Notes: a model not told the origin generated them from the sequence alone. A stretch of 14,902 bases of DNA from Thermoplasmatota archaeon (GCA_023475455.1 JAMCVR010000216.1:15670-30571), one strand, 5' to 3'; counted from the first letter of the stretch, positions 7,459 to 14,820 are shown. A program made the numbers and translations.

Positions 7459-9258
7459 ATGCATCCAGCCGTCCATTCCCATACTGCGCCACCGCCGCCC
7501 GGCGACCCCAGCCTGCGTTCCCTGGGCAGGCTGTTTCCCTATTTGTGGGAATTCCGCGGCCGCGTGCTGCTGGCGCTGGCGCTGCTGGTCGGCGCCAAGC
7601 TGGCGTCGGTGGCGGTGCCGCTGGTGCTGAAGGAGATCATCGACGCGCTCGATCAGCCGCGTCCCGAACGGGTGCTGCCGCTGGCCCTGATCCTGGGCTA
7701 CGGCATCTTGCGCTTCGCCAGCACCACCTTCGCCGACCTGCGCGACGTGGTATTCGCCAAGGTCACCCAGCGCGCGATGCGCCGCATCAGCATGGCGGTG
7801 TTCAAGCACCTGCACGCGCTGTCGCTGCGCTTTCACCTGGAGCGGCAGACCGGCGGCATCACCCGCGACATCGAGCGCGGTTCCAAGGCGCTGTCGAGCC
7901 TGGTCGGTTATCTGCTGTTCCGCATCACCCCCACGGTGCTGGAAATCCTGCTGGTCGCCGGCATCCTGTTCGTCAAGCTCGACTGGGTGTTCGGCGTGCT
8001 GACGCTGGTCACGCTTGCCGCCTACATCGGCTTCACCGTCACCATCACCGAGTGGCGCACCCAGTTCGTGCGGCGGGCCAACACGCTCGACTCCGAGGCC
8101 TATGGCCGCGCCATCGACAGCCTGCTGAACTACGAGACGGTCAAATATTTCGGCAACGAGAAATACGAGGCCGAGCGCTACGACAAGAGCCTCGTCGAGT
8201 GGGAGGACATGGCGCTGAAATCGCAGCGCTCGCTGGGCCTGCTGAACGCCGCGCAGGCCGGGGTGATCGCCGTCGGCGTCACGCTGATGGTGCTGCGCGC
8301 CGCCGCCGGCGTGGTCGAGGGCACGCTGACGCTGGGCGACCTGGTGATGGTCAACGCCTTCCTGCTGCAGATGTTCCAGCCGCTGAGTTTTCTCGGCGTG
8401 ATGTACCGCCAGATCAAGGAGTCGATCACCGACGTCGAGCGTATGTTCGCGCTGATGCAGCGGCCGCGCGAGGTCGAGGACAAGGCTGACGCGCGCGATC
8501 TCGATGTCGTCGCCGGCGAGGTGAAGTTCGAGCACGTGAGCTTCGCCTACAACCCCGACCGCCCCATCCTGCACGACGTCAGCTTCACCATCCCCGCCGG
8601 CAAGACGGTGGCGGCGGTGGGCGCGAGCGGCGCCGGCAAGTCGACGCTCGCCCGCCTGCTGTTCCGCTTCTACGACGTCGGCGCCGGCAGCATCGCCATC
8701 GACGGCCAGGACATCCGCCACGTGACGCAGGATTCGCTGCGCGCCGCCATCGGCGTGGTGCCGCAGGACACCGTGCTGTTCAACGACAGCATCTACTACA
8801 ACATCGCCTACGGCCGGCCGGATGCCAGCCGCGACGAAGTGATCGAAGCCGCGCGCGCCGCGCACATCCTCTCCTTCATCGAAAGCTTGCCGCAGGGCTG
8901 GGACACGGTGGTGGGCGAGCGCGGGCTCAAGCTGTCGGGCGGCGAGAAGCAGCGCGTGGCGATTGCGCGGACTTTGCTGAAGAACCCGGCCATCCTGATA
9001 TTGGACGAAGCGACCTCGGCGCTCGACACCAAGACCGAAAAAGCCATCCAGGCCGAGCTGCTGGAAATCGCCCGCAGCCGCACCAGCCTCATCATCGCCC
9101 ACCGCCTGTCCACCGTGGTCGAGGCCGACGAAATCCTGGTGATGGACGGCGGCCGCATCGTCGAGCGTGGGCGCCACCCCGACCTGCTGGCGCAGAACGG
9201 TGTGTACGCCCACATGTGGGCGCTGCAGCAGCAGGCTGAGGAGGAGGGTGGTAAATGA
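7459..9258 (+). CDS. ABC exporter, Atm1/ABCB7 type (permease fused to ATPase)
   Basis: This is a 599-residue half-transporter expected to work as a homodimer in the inner membrane. The N-terminal six-helix domain (about 30-310) contains NYETVKYFGNEKYEAERYD, typical of Atm1/HMT-type exporters, which move glutathione-linked sulfur or metal-thiol compounds. The ATPase domain has Walker A GASGAGKST (388-396), a Q-loop in VPQDTVLFNDS, signature LSGGE (492-496), Walker B ending Asp516-Glu517, D-loop SALD and switch His548. All parts needed for ATP hydrolysis are present. Start ATG 7459 has no clear Shine-Dalgarno. The conserved part begins near residue 18, so a slightly different start is possible. 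The substrate is inferred from family only; related proteins are often annotated as heavy-metal exporters. It diverges from yffB and is followed by a palindrome and an MFS gene on the same strand. Confidence 0.93.
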   Translation: MHPAVHSHTAPPPPGDPSLRSLGRLFPYLWEFRGRVLLALALLVGAKLASVAVPLVLKEIIDALDQPRPERVLPLALILGYGILRFASTTFADLRDVVFAKVTQRAMRRISMAVFKHLHALSLRFHLERQTGGITRDIERGSKALSSLVGYLLFRITPTVLEILLVAGILFVKLDWVFGVLTLVTLAAYIGFTVTITEWRTQFVRRANTLDSEAYGRAIDSLLNYETVKYFGNEKYEAERYDKSLVEWEDMALKSQRSLGLLNAAQAGVIAVGVTLMVLRAAAGVVEGTLTLGDLVMVNAFLLQMFQPLSFLGVMYRQIKESITDVERMFALMQRPREVEDKADARDLDVVAGEVKFEHVSFAYNPDRPILHDVSFTIPAGKTVAAVGASGAGKSTLARLLFRFYDVGAGSIAIDGQDIRHVTQDSLRAAIGVVPQDTVLFNDSIYYNIAYGRPDASRDEVIEAARAAHILSFIESLPQGWDTVVGERGLKLSGGEKQRVAIARTLLKNPAILILDEATSALDTKTEKAIQAELLEIARSRTSLIIAHRLSTVVEADEILVMDGGRIVERGRHPDLLAQNGVYAHMWALQQQAEEEGGK

Positions 9259-9268
9259 ACAAAAATTC

Positions 9269-9343
9269 TTCACCACAGAGGCACAGAGACACGGAGAAAC
9301 CCATTCATGTCTTAACTCTGTGTCTCTGTGCCTCTGTGGTGAA
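9269..9343. repeat. Long palindrome of the CACAGAG-type dispersed repeat
   Basis: Two 28-bp arms, 9269-9296 (starting TTCACCACAGAGGCACAGAG) and 9316-9343 (ending CTCTGTGGTGAA), are reverse complements with one mismatch and a 19-base loop. This matches a repeat seen between genes of many unrelated bacteria. It starts 11 bases after the exporter stop and ends where the AAGG ahead of the MFS start begins. It lacks any gene and resembles a miniature element. As RNA it would be a very stable hairpin, possibly uncoupling the two genes. Confidence 0.88.
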
Positions 9344-9358
9344 AAGGTTTTCCCCAGC

Positions 9359-10645
9359 ATGAATCTATTGCGGCCCGGCGTGCGCCGGCGCGAAGTGTGG
9401 GCGTGGGCGATGTACGACTTCGCCAACTCGGGTTACACCACGGTCGTTATCACCGCGGTGTTCGGCGCGTATTTCGTCGCGGTGGTGGCCGGCAACGCCT
9501 CCTGGGCGACCTTCGCCTGGACGCTGGCGCTGTCGGTGTCCTATGCGCTGGTGATGCTGACCGCGCCGCTGATCGGCGCCTGGGCCGACGCCCACGCCAG
9601 CAAGAAAAAATGGCTGGTGCTCACCACGCTGGGCTGCGTCGGGTTTACCGCAGCCTTGTACTTCGCCGCGCCGGGCGCGCTGGCGCTGGCGATCGCCGCG
9701 CTTATCCTCTCCAACTATTTCTTCGGCACCGGCGAAAACCTCGTCGCCGCCTTCCTGCCCGAACTGGCGCGGCCGCGCGCGCTCGGCCGCGTCTCGGGCT
9801 GGGGCTGGGCATTGGGCTATGTCGGCGGGCTGGTGTCGCTCGGCGCGAGCCTCGCTTACATCGGCTGGGCGCAGGGCCGGGGGCAGGGCGCGGCCGATTT
9901 CGTGCCGGTGGCGATGCTGATTACCGCCGCGATCTTCCTGCTGGCGAGCCTGCCCACGCTACTGATGCTGCGCGAGCGCGCCGCCCCGCAGCCCGACCAC
10001 ACCCCGCGCAGCGCCTGGCGCCAGGTGCGCTACACCCTCGGCCACCTCAGCCAACTGCCCGACCTCAAGCGCTTTCTGCTCTGCACCATGCTGTACCAGG
10101 CCGGCATCCAGGCGGTCATCACCCTGGCGGCGATCTATGCCAGCCAGGTGTTTCACTTCGATACGCAGCAGACCATCGTGCTGGTGCTGGTGGTCAATGT
10201 CACCGCAGCGCTCGGGGCGTTCGCCTTCGGCCATGTGCAGGACCGCATCGGCCACGTGCGGGCGATCGCCCTGACGCTCGCCGGCTGGATCGCGATGGTG
10301 CTGCTGGCCTGGGCTGCGCCCGACGAGCGCATGTTCTGGCTGGCGGCCAACCTCGCCGGGCTGTGCATGGGCGCCTCGCAGTCGGCGGGACGCGCCATGG
10401 TCGGGCTCCTGGCGCCGCCGGCGCAGCAGGCCGAATTCTTCGGCCTGTGGGGGCTGGCGGTGAAGCTGGCGTCGATCCTCGGCCCGCTGACCTACGGCGC
10501 GGCCAACTGGCTCACGCAGGGCAATCATCGCCAGGCTTTGCTGGTCACCGGCAGTTATTTCGTCGCCGGCCTGTGGGCGCTGCGCGGCGTGCAGGCGGCG
10601 CGCGGGCATCGCGCGGCGCGAAGGTTCGCCCGCGTCTGGACATGA
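9359..10645 (+). CDS. MFS transporter, UMF1 (Atg22-like) family
   Basis: This is a 428-residue polytopic inner-membrane protein with about 12 hydrophobic helices. The opening WAWAMYDFANSGYTTVV followed by FGAYF is the hallmark of the UMF1 family, bacterial relatives of the yeast vacuolar effluxer Atg22. The loop GAWADAHASKKKWL after helix 2 is the MFS motif A region, and SNYFFGTGENLVAAFLPEL is another family block. Substrates of bacterial members are mostly unknown. I chose ATG 9359. The frame is open upstream, but that part lies in the exporter gene and the palindrome. AAGG at 9344-9347 is a weak ribosome binding site next to the palindrome arm. The stop overlaps the acetyltransferase start by 4 bp, so these two genes are coupled. 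Confidence 0.92.
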   Translation: MNLLRPGVRRREVWAWAMYDFANSGYTTVVITAVFGAYFVAVVAGNASWATFAWTLALSVSYALVMLTAPLIGAWADAHASKKKWLVLTTLGCVGFTAALYFAAPGALALAIAALILSNYFFGTGENLVAAFLPELARPRALGRVSGWGWALGYVGGLVSLGASLAYIGWAQGRGQGAADFVPVAMLITAAIFLLASLPTLLMLRERAAPQPDHTPRSAWRQVRYTLGHLSQLPDLKRFLLCTMLYQAGIQAVITLAAIYASQVFHFDTQQTIVLVLVVNVTAALGAFAFGHVQDRIGHVRAIALTLAGWIAMVLLAWAAPDERMFWLAANLAGLCMGASQSAGRAMVGLLAPPAQQAEFFGLWGLAVKLASILGPLTYGAANWLTQGNHRQALLVTGSYFVAGLWALRGVQAARGHRAARRFARVWT

Positions 10646-11070
10646 CCGCGTTCGCGATCGCCGAGACCGACTGGACGCACGATGCGCCGCGCCTCGCCGC
10701 GATACGGCGCACGGTGTTCATCGACGAGCAGGGCGTGCCCGAAGAGATGGAATGGGACGAGCACGACGCCGCCTCGCTGCATTTCCTGGCGGTCGCGGAT
10801 GACGGCACACCCATAGGCTGCGCCCGCCTGCTGCCCGACGGCCATCTCGGCCGCATGGCGGTACTGCCGGCCTGGCGCGGACGCGGTATCGGCCGTGCCT
10901 TGCTGGCGGCGGCGGTGGAGGCGGCACGGATGCACGGCCACACGATGCTGCGGCTCAGCGCCCAGACGCGCGCCGCCGATTTTTACGCGCGCGCAGGCTT
11001 CGTCCCCGCGGGCGCGGAATACGACGAGGCCGGCATCCCGCACGTGGCCATGCAGAAAGACCTGGACTGA
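10642..11070 (+). CDS. GNAT-family N-acetyltransferase (ElaA/YjcF-like)
   Basis: A 142-residue cytoplasmic protein that would transfer an acetyl group from acetyl-CoA to an unknown amine. IRRTVFIDEQGVPEEMEWDE (21-40) is the N-terminal block of the ElaA/YjcF-like branch. Motif A, RMAVLPAWRGRGIGRALL (71-88), carries the RGRGIG pyrophosphate-binding loop. RLSAQTRAADFYARAGF is motif B. The ATG overlaps the MFS stop (ATGA, 10642-10645), which fixes the start and implies joint translation. The pairing suggests the transporter and the acetyltransferase may handle the same small molecule, for which there is no direct evidence. Confidence 0.92.
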   Translation: MTAFAIAETDWTHDAPRLAAIRRTVFIDEQGVPEEMEWDEHDAASLHFLAVADDGTPIGCARLLPDGHLGRMAVLPAWRGRGIGRALLAAAVEAARMHGHTMLRLSAQTRAADFYARAGFVPAGAEYDEAGIPHVAMQKDLD

Positions 11071-11196
11071 GCGCAACGGCATCAAGCGGATCAGGGTTAT
11101 TGCATCGGCACTCAAGAATTTACTGATAAAGTTAGCACCACAAGTTGACCACCATCTCGCTGGCCGCAACGCGGCCGCAACAAGGGAAAGCAGAGC

Positions 11197-12276
11197 ATGA
11201 CAACACGCCATCCGCAAGGAGCAGGCCGTGGTTCTCCCCGCAGGGGGGAAGCCGCGGTTGTAAGGCCGACGAGTCGGCAACCACCACGCTCTAAAGACAC
11301 CAAAGCGTCAAGAACGACGCTCAGGGCAGGCATCGTGGGCGCGGGCATTGCCGGCGCCAGCTGCGCAGGCACGCTCGCCGCCGCGGGCTGGGAGGTGGAC
11401 GTGTTCGACAAGGCGCGCGGGGCGGGCGGTCGCCTGTCGACCCGGCGCACCGAACAGGGCTGGGCCACGTTGGGTTCTCCCTTCATTTCGGCCAGGCGCG
11501 ACCCCTTCCGCAGCCAGTTGCGCGACTGGGTGCGCCAGGGCTGGATTGCTCCGGTACGCGGCAACATCTTGCAGGGGCGGGCCACCCTCTCGTGGGCGCA
11601 GGCGCAACTGCAGAACCATTACCGTCCCACTATCGAACCGTCGCAGCTGGTTCGACACCTGCTCGGCAATGCCCGTCTGCACACCGGGTCGCGTGTGGTC
11701 GCCCTGCAGCCGCGCACCCTCATTCTGGAAAACGGCGAGGTTCACGGCGACTACGATTGCGTGATCTGCAGCGTGCCCACGCCGCAGGCCCTCCCCATGC
11801 TCGACGCGTTGCCGTTGCTGCGCGAACACCTGGGCGAGGTGCGCTATCGCCCGACCTGGTCCTTCCTGATGCGATGGGAAGGCGGCCCCGCGGCGGACGT
11901 CATCAAGTTCGACGACCACTTGCTGAATCTGGCGGTGCGCCAGACTGCCGACGGCCCCGGCCTGTGGGCGGTGCACAGCAGCCATGAGTTTGCCGAAACC
12001 TACCTCGAAGCCTCCGCGATGGAAGCCAGCACCCGCGCGGCCTCGGCCCTGATGGGCCTGCTGGGGCTGCCGTGGCCGGTCGAAGTCGAGGCCTCGCACC
12101 TGTGGCGTCACGCCCAGCCGGAAACCCCGGCAGAGGGTTTCTGGCTGGGCGATCGCGAAAATCGCGTCGCCCTGATCGGCGACGGCATCGCCGGAGTTGG
12201 GGTCGAACGGGCGTGGGAAAGCGGGTTGCGGCTGGCGCAGGCGATCCTGCAGTCGAAGGAAGAGCTGGCGCTCTGA
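11197..12276 (+). CDS. FAD-dependent oxidoreductase, renalase-like
   Basis: A 359-residue putative flavoprotein. After an unusual 43-residue N-terminal stretch comes a Rossmann fold with GAGIAG (48-53), then VDVFDKARGAGGRLSTRR, the second dinucleotide contact typical of renalase-like amine oxidase relatives. The C-terminal block WLGDRENRVALIGDGIAGVG followed by ERAWESGLRLAQAIL is the usual FAD-closing motif. Substrate is unknown; bacterial renalases oxidise dihydro-NAD(P) isomers, but that assignment would be guesswork. ATG 11197 has AAGGGA (11182-11187) at good spacing, and no other usable start lies before the Rossmann motif. Residues about 6-32 are encoded by a dispersed repeat (11212-11292), and this Arg/Pro-rich segment is unlike the family. 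The 126 bp upstream are relatively AT-rich and could hold a promoter, though none is convincing. The second half is repeated downstream. Confidence 0.88.
   Translation: MTTRHPQGAGRGSPRRGEAAVVRPTSRQPPRSKDTKASRTTLRAGIVGAGIAGASCAGTLAAAGWEVDVFDKARGAGGRLSTRRTEQGWATLGSPFISARRDPFRSQLRDWVRQGWIAPVRGNILQGRATLSWAQAQLQNHYRPTIEPSQLVRHLLGNARLHTGSRVVALQPRTLILENGEVHGDYDCVICSVPTPQALPMLDALPLLREHLGEVRYRPTWSFLMRWEGGPAADVIKFDDHLLNLAVRQTADGPGLWAVHSSHEFAETYLEASAMEASTRAASALMGLLGLPWPVEVEASHLWRHAQPETPAEGFWLGDRENRVALIGDGIAGVGVERAWESGLRLAQAILQSKEELAL
11212..11292 (+). repeat. Dispersed repeat, copy 2, inside the 5' end of the FAD gene
   Basis: It begins CCGCAAGGAGCAGGCCGTGG and ends GCAACCACCACGCTC, matching the minus-strand repeat at 1401-1437 with one mismatch in each block. 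Between the blocks lie about 43 additional bases with their own small palindromes (CCCCGCAGGGG and GCCGACGAGTCGGC). The whole element is open in the frame of the downstream oxidoreductase. Confidence 0.65.
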
Positions 12277-12932
12277 GCCGGGACAGCGCGCCGGCAAGCG
12301 CGTCAGGACTCGGCGAATCGGCGCACCCTCATTCTGGAAAACGGCGAGGTTCACGGCGACTACGATTGCGTGATCTGCAGCGTGCCCACGCCGCAGGCCC
12401 TCCCCATGCTCGACGCGTTGCCGTTGCTGCGCGAACACCTGGGCGAGGTGCGCTATCGCCCGACCTGGTCCTTCCTGATGCGATGGGAAGGCGGCCCCGC
12501 GGCGGACGTCATCAAGTTCGACGACCACTTGCTGAATCTGGCGGTGCGCCAGACTGCCGACGGCCCCGGCCTGTGGGCGGTGCACAGCAGCCATGAGTTT
12601 GCCGAAACCTACCTCGAAGCCTCCGCGATGGAAGCCAGCACCCGCGCGGCCTCGGCCCTGATGGGCCTGCTGGGGCTGCCGTGGCCGGTCGAAGTCGAGG
12701 CCTCGCACCTGTGGCGTCACGCCCAGCCGGAAACCCCGGCAGAGGGTTTCTGGCTGGGCGATCGCGAAAATCGCGTCGCCCTGATCGGCGACGGCATCGC
12801 CGGAGTTGGGGTCGAACGGGCGTGGGAAAGCGGGTTGCGGCTGGCGCAGGCGATCCTGCAGTCGAAGGAAGAGCTGGCGCTCTGAGCCGGGACAGCGCGC
12901 CGGCAAGCGCGTCAGGACTCGGCGAATCGGCG
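11712..12932. repeat. Exact tandem duplication 2 (unit 609 bp) over the 3' half of the FAD gene
   Basis: Copy 1 is 11712-12323 and copy 2 is 12321-12932. They overlap by the 3-bp junction sequence GCG. I saw no differences between copies. Flanks differ immediately outside (C at 11711 against G at 12320; C at 12324 against A at 12933). The unit includes the last 187 or so codons, the stop, and 44 bases of downstream DNA. No mobile-element hallmarks are present. Confidence 0.95.
12321..12885 (+). pseudogene. Duplicated C-terminal half of the FAD oxidoreductase (no start, no Rossmann motif)
   Basis: Second copy of residues about 173-359 of the upstream protein, starting at RTLILENGEVHGDYD and running to the same stop. 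It lacks the FAD-binding N-terminus. The first in-frame ATG (12370) has no ribosome binding site, so expression as a functional protein is unlikely. It is either an assembly artefact or a very recent duplication, since there is no sequence decay. The 120 bases after it (12933-13051) contain nothing I can identify and separate it from the convergent gene. Confidence 0.85.
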
Positions 12933-13051
12933 AAGGCGTAGCGAGTGCGCGCCAGTCGCCCGGCCCCTGCCGCGCCATGTCGATACAGCGGCTCGCCGTG
13001 CTTTTCAGCGTAGCGGCCGCACGGCGCGGCGAACAACCCGGCGGATTTGGT

Positions 13052-13962
13052 TCATATGCGTCCCGACAGCGGTTCCGGCACGACGGGGGACTCGATCTCG
13101 CGCACCACCCGAAAGCCCAGATTGATGTCCAGTTCGTTCTCCAGCCGGCGCCGGCGTGCGGCCGCGCGGCAGTCCTCGGGGCCGTCGAACCAGGAGCCGC
13201 CCTTGGTGACGACGGCGGGCGGCCTGCCGGGCAGGGGGCGCTCGGGCAGGCTGGCGTGGTCGCGGGTCCATGGGCTGGCGGTGAATTCCCACACGTTGCC
13301 CGGCATGTCGTGGAGGCCCCAGCGGTTGGGACGCAGCCTGCCGACTTCCATCGCGCCGCAGCGAATAAAACAGCGCGCCAGCAGGCGCGGGCGTTTGGGT
13401 CGCGCGGCGTCGTACCCCTGGCTGGCGTTATAGAGCGCTTCCGCCGGGGCGATGCGGTCGCCCTGCGGATAAGCGCCCGCCATGCCGGCCCGGTAGGCAT
13501 ATTCCCATTCCTGCTCGGTGGGCAGGCGGTAACGCTGGCCGGTCTGCTCGCCCAGCCATGCGCAGTAATCGCGTGCCTCGGGCTGCCGCACGTTGATCGC
13601 CGGCTTGCGTCCGGACAGCCACACCAGTTCCGCGCGCGGTGCCAGCCGGTGGCGCGGGCGTAGGCCTCGAATTCTTCCGCGGTGACCGGATACACGCCGA
13701 TGGCATAGCTGCGCTCGATCAGCGCGGCGCGCCGCGGGCGGTCCTGCGCCGGCGCGGCCTCCCGCGGTGCGGCGCCGTATTCGAAGGCGCCTGCGGGGAT
13801 GACGGCCAGCGCCGGCGCGGCCGACCCGTCGGACAGGGTGTCCCGGAAATGCGCGTCGGGCAGGCCGAGCGCATGCGCGGTGTTCACCTGCAGCGCGATC
13901 AGCTCGCCTTCGGACAGGGCAAAGGTGTCGGGCGGGGCGCTGGGGATACGGTCGGGATCCAT
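13052..13962 (-). pseudogene. SUMF1/formylglycine-generating-enzyme-fold protein, frameshifted at a CG run
   Basis: The N-terminus (from ATG 13962, MDPDRIPSAPPDTFALSEGE) runs to ATGWHRA in one frame. The rest, from ELVWLSGRKPAINV to EPLSGRI, is in another. The break lies at a (CG)4 run, 13631-13638. Removing one CG joins the two parts into 302 residues. The corrected protein has the SUMF1 fold: RLPTEQEWEYA (145-155), NRWGLHDMPGNVWEF (212-226), GGSW (254-257) and LGFRVVR (281-287). The paired active-site cysteines of true aerobic formylglycine-generating enzymes are not seen around GGSW (only Cys264), and no sulfatase gene is near, so I would not call it an FGE. Such domains also occur in EgtB-type and uncharacterised regulators. 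As sequenced, a product from 13962 would diverge after about 110 residues. Sequencing error, slippage or true decay are all possible. Confidence 0.8.
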
Positions 13963-14007
13963 GTTGGCGAGCGTGGCACGGGTGGCTGTGATTATGCCAC
14001 CGGAGGC

Positions 14008-14044
14008 GCCGGCCCAAAACGCCGAAGGCGGGTTTTGGCCCGGC
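14008..14044. other. GC-rich stem-loop upstream of the SUMF1-family gene
   Basis: GGCCCAAAACGCC and GGCGGGTTTTGGCC flank a GAA loop and pair imperfectly. It lies between the start of the minus-strand SUMF1-family gene and the plus-strand PA2779 gene. It could be a leader hairpin or a REP-type element. It is not followed by a T-run on either strand. The same structure recurs at 14866-14902 through duplication 3. Confidence 0.4.
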
Positions 14045-14135
14045 TATTCGGCAGAATGCCCGCTGCGCCGCCTGCGCGGCGTAAGCGATCGCCTCGCCTC
14101 GCAGGGGCGTGGATGAAGCGTTCATAGCCGGGGTG

Positions 14136-14144
14136 TGCTATGTT
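14136..14144 (+). promoter_or_regulatory. Candidate extended -10 promoter for the PA2779-family gene
   Basis: TGC-TATGTT fits the extended -10 form (TGnTATAAT with two mismatches in the hexamer). There is no clear -35 box, as is allowed for extended -10 promoters. Transcription would start near 14151, leaving a leader of about 70 bases before the ATG. Motif inspection only. Confidence 0.3.
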
Positions 14145-14219
14145 TAACACGTGCTTCGCCATGACCAAGGGCGATTGCGCTGTCTCCAGCCATCCATCAT
14201 TTATTCAAGAGGAGGTTCC

Positions 14220-14615
14220 ATGCATATATCCCGTTCGATCAAGAAATTCGGCGCCATGTTGTTGGCCGCCTCGCTGCTGGGCGCGCAGATTGCACCGGTG
14301 CAGGCCGCAATGATCGGCACCGGTCGGGCGCTCGCCGCCGATCAGGGCCGGATCGATCGCGACAGGCTGGCGTCCCTGCTGGAGCGTGAAGACCTGCAGC
14401 GCCAGTTGTCGGCCCTGGGCGTCGACCTGAAGGATGCCAGGGAGCGTGTGGCCGGCCTGACCGATGCCGAGGTGGCCCGGATCAACCAGCGGATCGCTGA
14501 ATTGCCCGCCGGCGGCGACGTTCTGGGCGTCATCCTGCTGATCTTCATTATTTTCATCATTACCGACGCGATCGGTGCAACCGATATCTTCCCCTTCGTG
14601 CATCCCGTCAGGTAA
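14220..14615 (+). CDS. PA2779-family exported protein
   Basis: A 131-residue protein resembling the PA2779 family of unknown function. It has a signal peptide (KKFGAMLLAASLLGAQIAP, cut probably after VQA at 27-29), then MIGTGRALAADQGRIDRDRL. Next comes a helical segment with the family phrases LDRDL-type charged repeats, GVDLKDARERVAGLTDAEVA (67-86) and INQRIAELPAGGD (88-100), and a hydrophobic helix (about 101-118) before ATDIFPFVHPV. It is likely anchored in or attached to a membrane from the periplasmic side. ATG 14220 has the strong AGAGGAGG just upstream (14208-14215). In many genomes the next gene is a PA2778-type cysteine peptidase-like protein. Here a terminator and an intron follow instead. 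Confidence 0.85.
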   Translation: MHISRSIKKFGAMLLAASLLGAQIAPVQAAMIGTGRALAADQGRIDRDRLASLLEREDLQRQLSALGVDLKDARERVAGLTDAEVARINQRIAELPAGGDVLGVILLIFIIFIITDAIGATDIFPFVHPVR

Positions 14616-14642
14616 GCCAGTCCCGATGAGGGGCGTACGCCA

Positions 14643-14667
14643 CGCCCGCCTTCTGGCGGGCGTTTTT
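14643..14667 (+). terminator. Intrinsic (Rho-independent) terminator after the PA2779-family gene
   Basis: A perfect 8-bp stem CGCCCGCC (14643-14650) and GGCGGGCG (14655-14662) with loop TTCT is followed at once by TTTTT (14663-14667). This is a textbook terminator 27 bases after the stop codon. Confidence 0.93.
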
Positions 14668-14671
14668 CCGT

Positions 14672-14775
14672 GTGCGCCCGGCACGGGCGCACTCTTGTGG
14701 GTGGAAGTCCCACCGTAAGTTGATCACGACGAACGAAGCGAAGCGCAACTGCATGAGGGTGACCGGGTGTGGGGA
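14672..14775 (+). mobile_element. 5' end of a bacterial group II intron (domain I start), interrupted
   Basis: Starting GTGCGCCC (14672), the sequence folds into the usual opening hairpin, GTGCGCCC (14672-14679) with GGGCGCAC (14685-14692). It continues with GTGGGTGGAAGTCCCAC (14697-14713), then GAACGAAGCGAAGCGCAACT and GGTGACCGGGTGTGGGGAG. This order of motifs is that of bacterial group II introns with a reverse-transcriptase ORF further on. It begins 4 bases after the T-run of the terminator. Insertion just behind a terminator hairpin is the known habit of group IIC introns, although I cannot fix the class. No RT ORF or domain V/VI is visible, because at 14776 the sequence jumps to a copy of 13918 onward. 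Confidence 0.8.
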
Positions 14776-14820
14776 GGCAAAGGTGTCGGGCGGGGCGCTG
14801 GGGATACGGTCGGGATCCAT
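14776..14820 (-). pseudogene. Duplicated first 15 codons of the SUMF1-family gene
   Basis: The second copy of duplication 3 carries the gene start (ATG at 14820) and MDPDRIPSAPPDTFA. It then runs out of homology into intron DNA at 14775. No functional product is expected. Confidence 0.85.

Noticed and set aside
9167..9358. Upstream extension of the MFS protein
   Set aside because: It overlaps the 3' end of the exporter gene and the CACAGAG palindrome. Family similarity begins with the WAWAMYDFANSGY block just after ATG 9359.
11308..13962. Minus-strand open frame of 884 codons
   Set aside because: It is antisense to the FAD gene, runs through both copies of duplication 2, and only its first 110 or so codons (the start of the SUMF1-family gene) look like protein. 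The rest is a GC-rich shadow.
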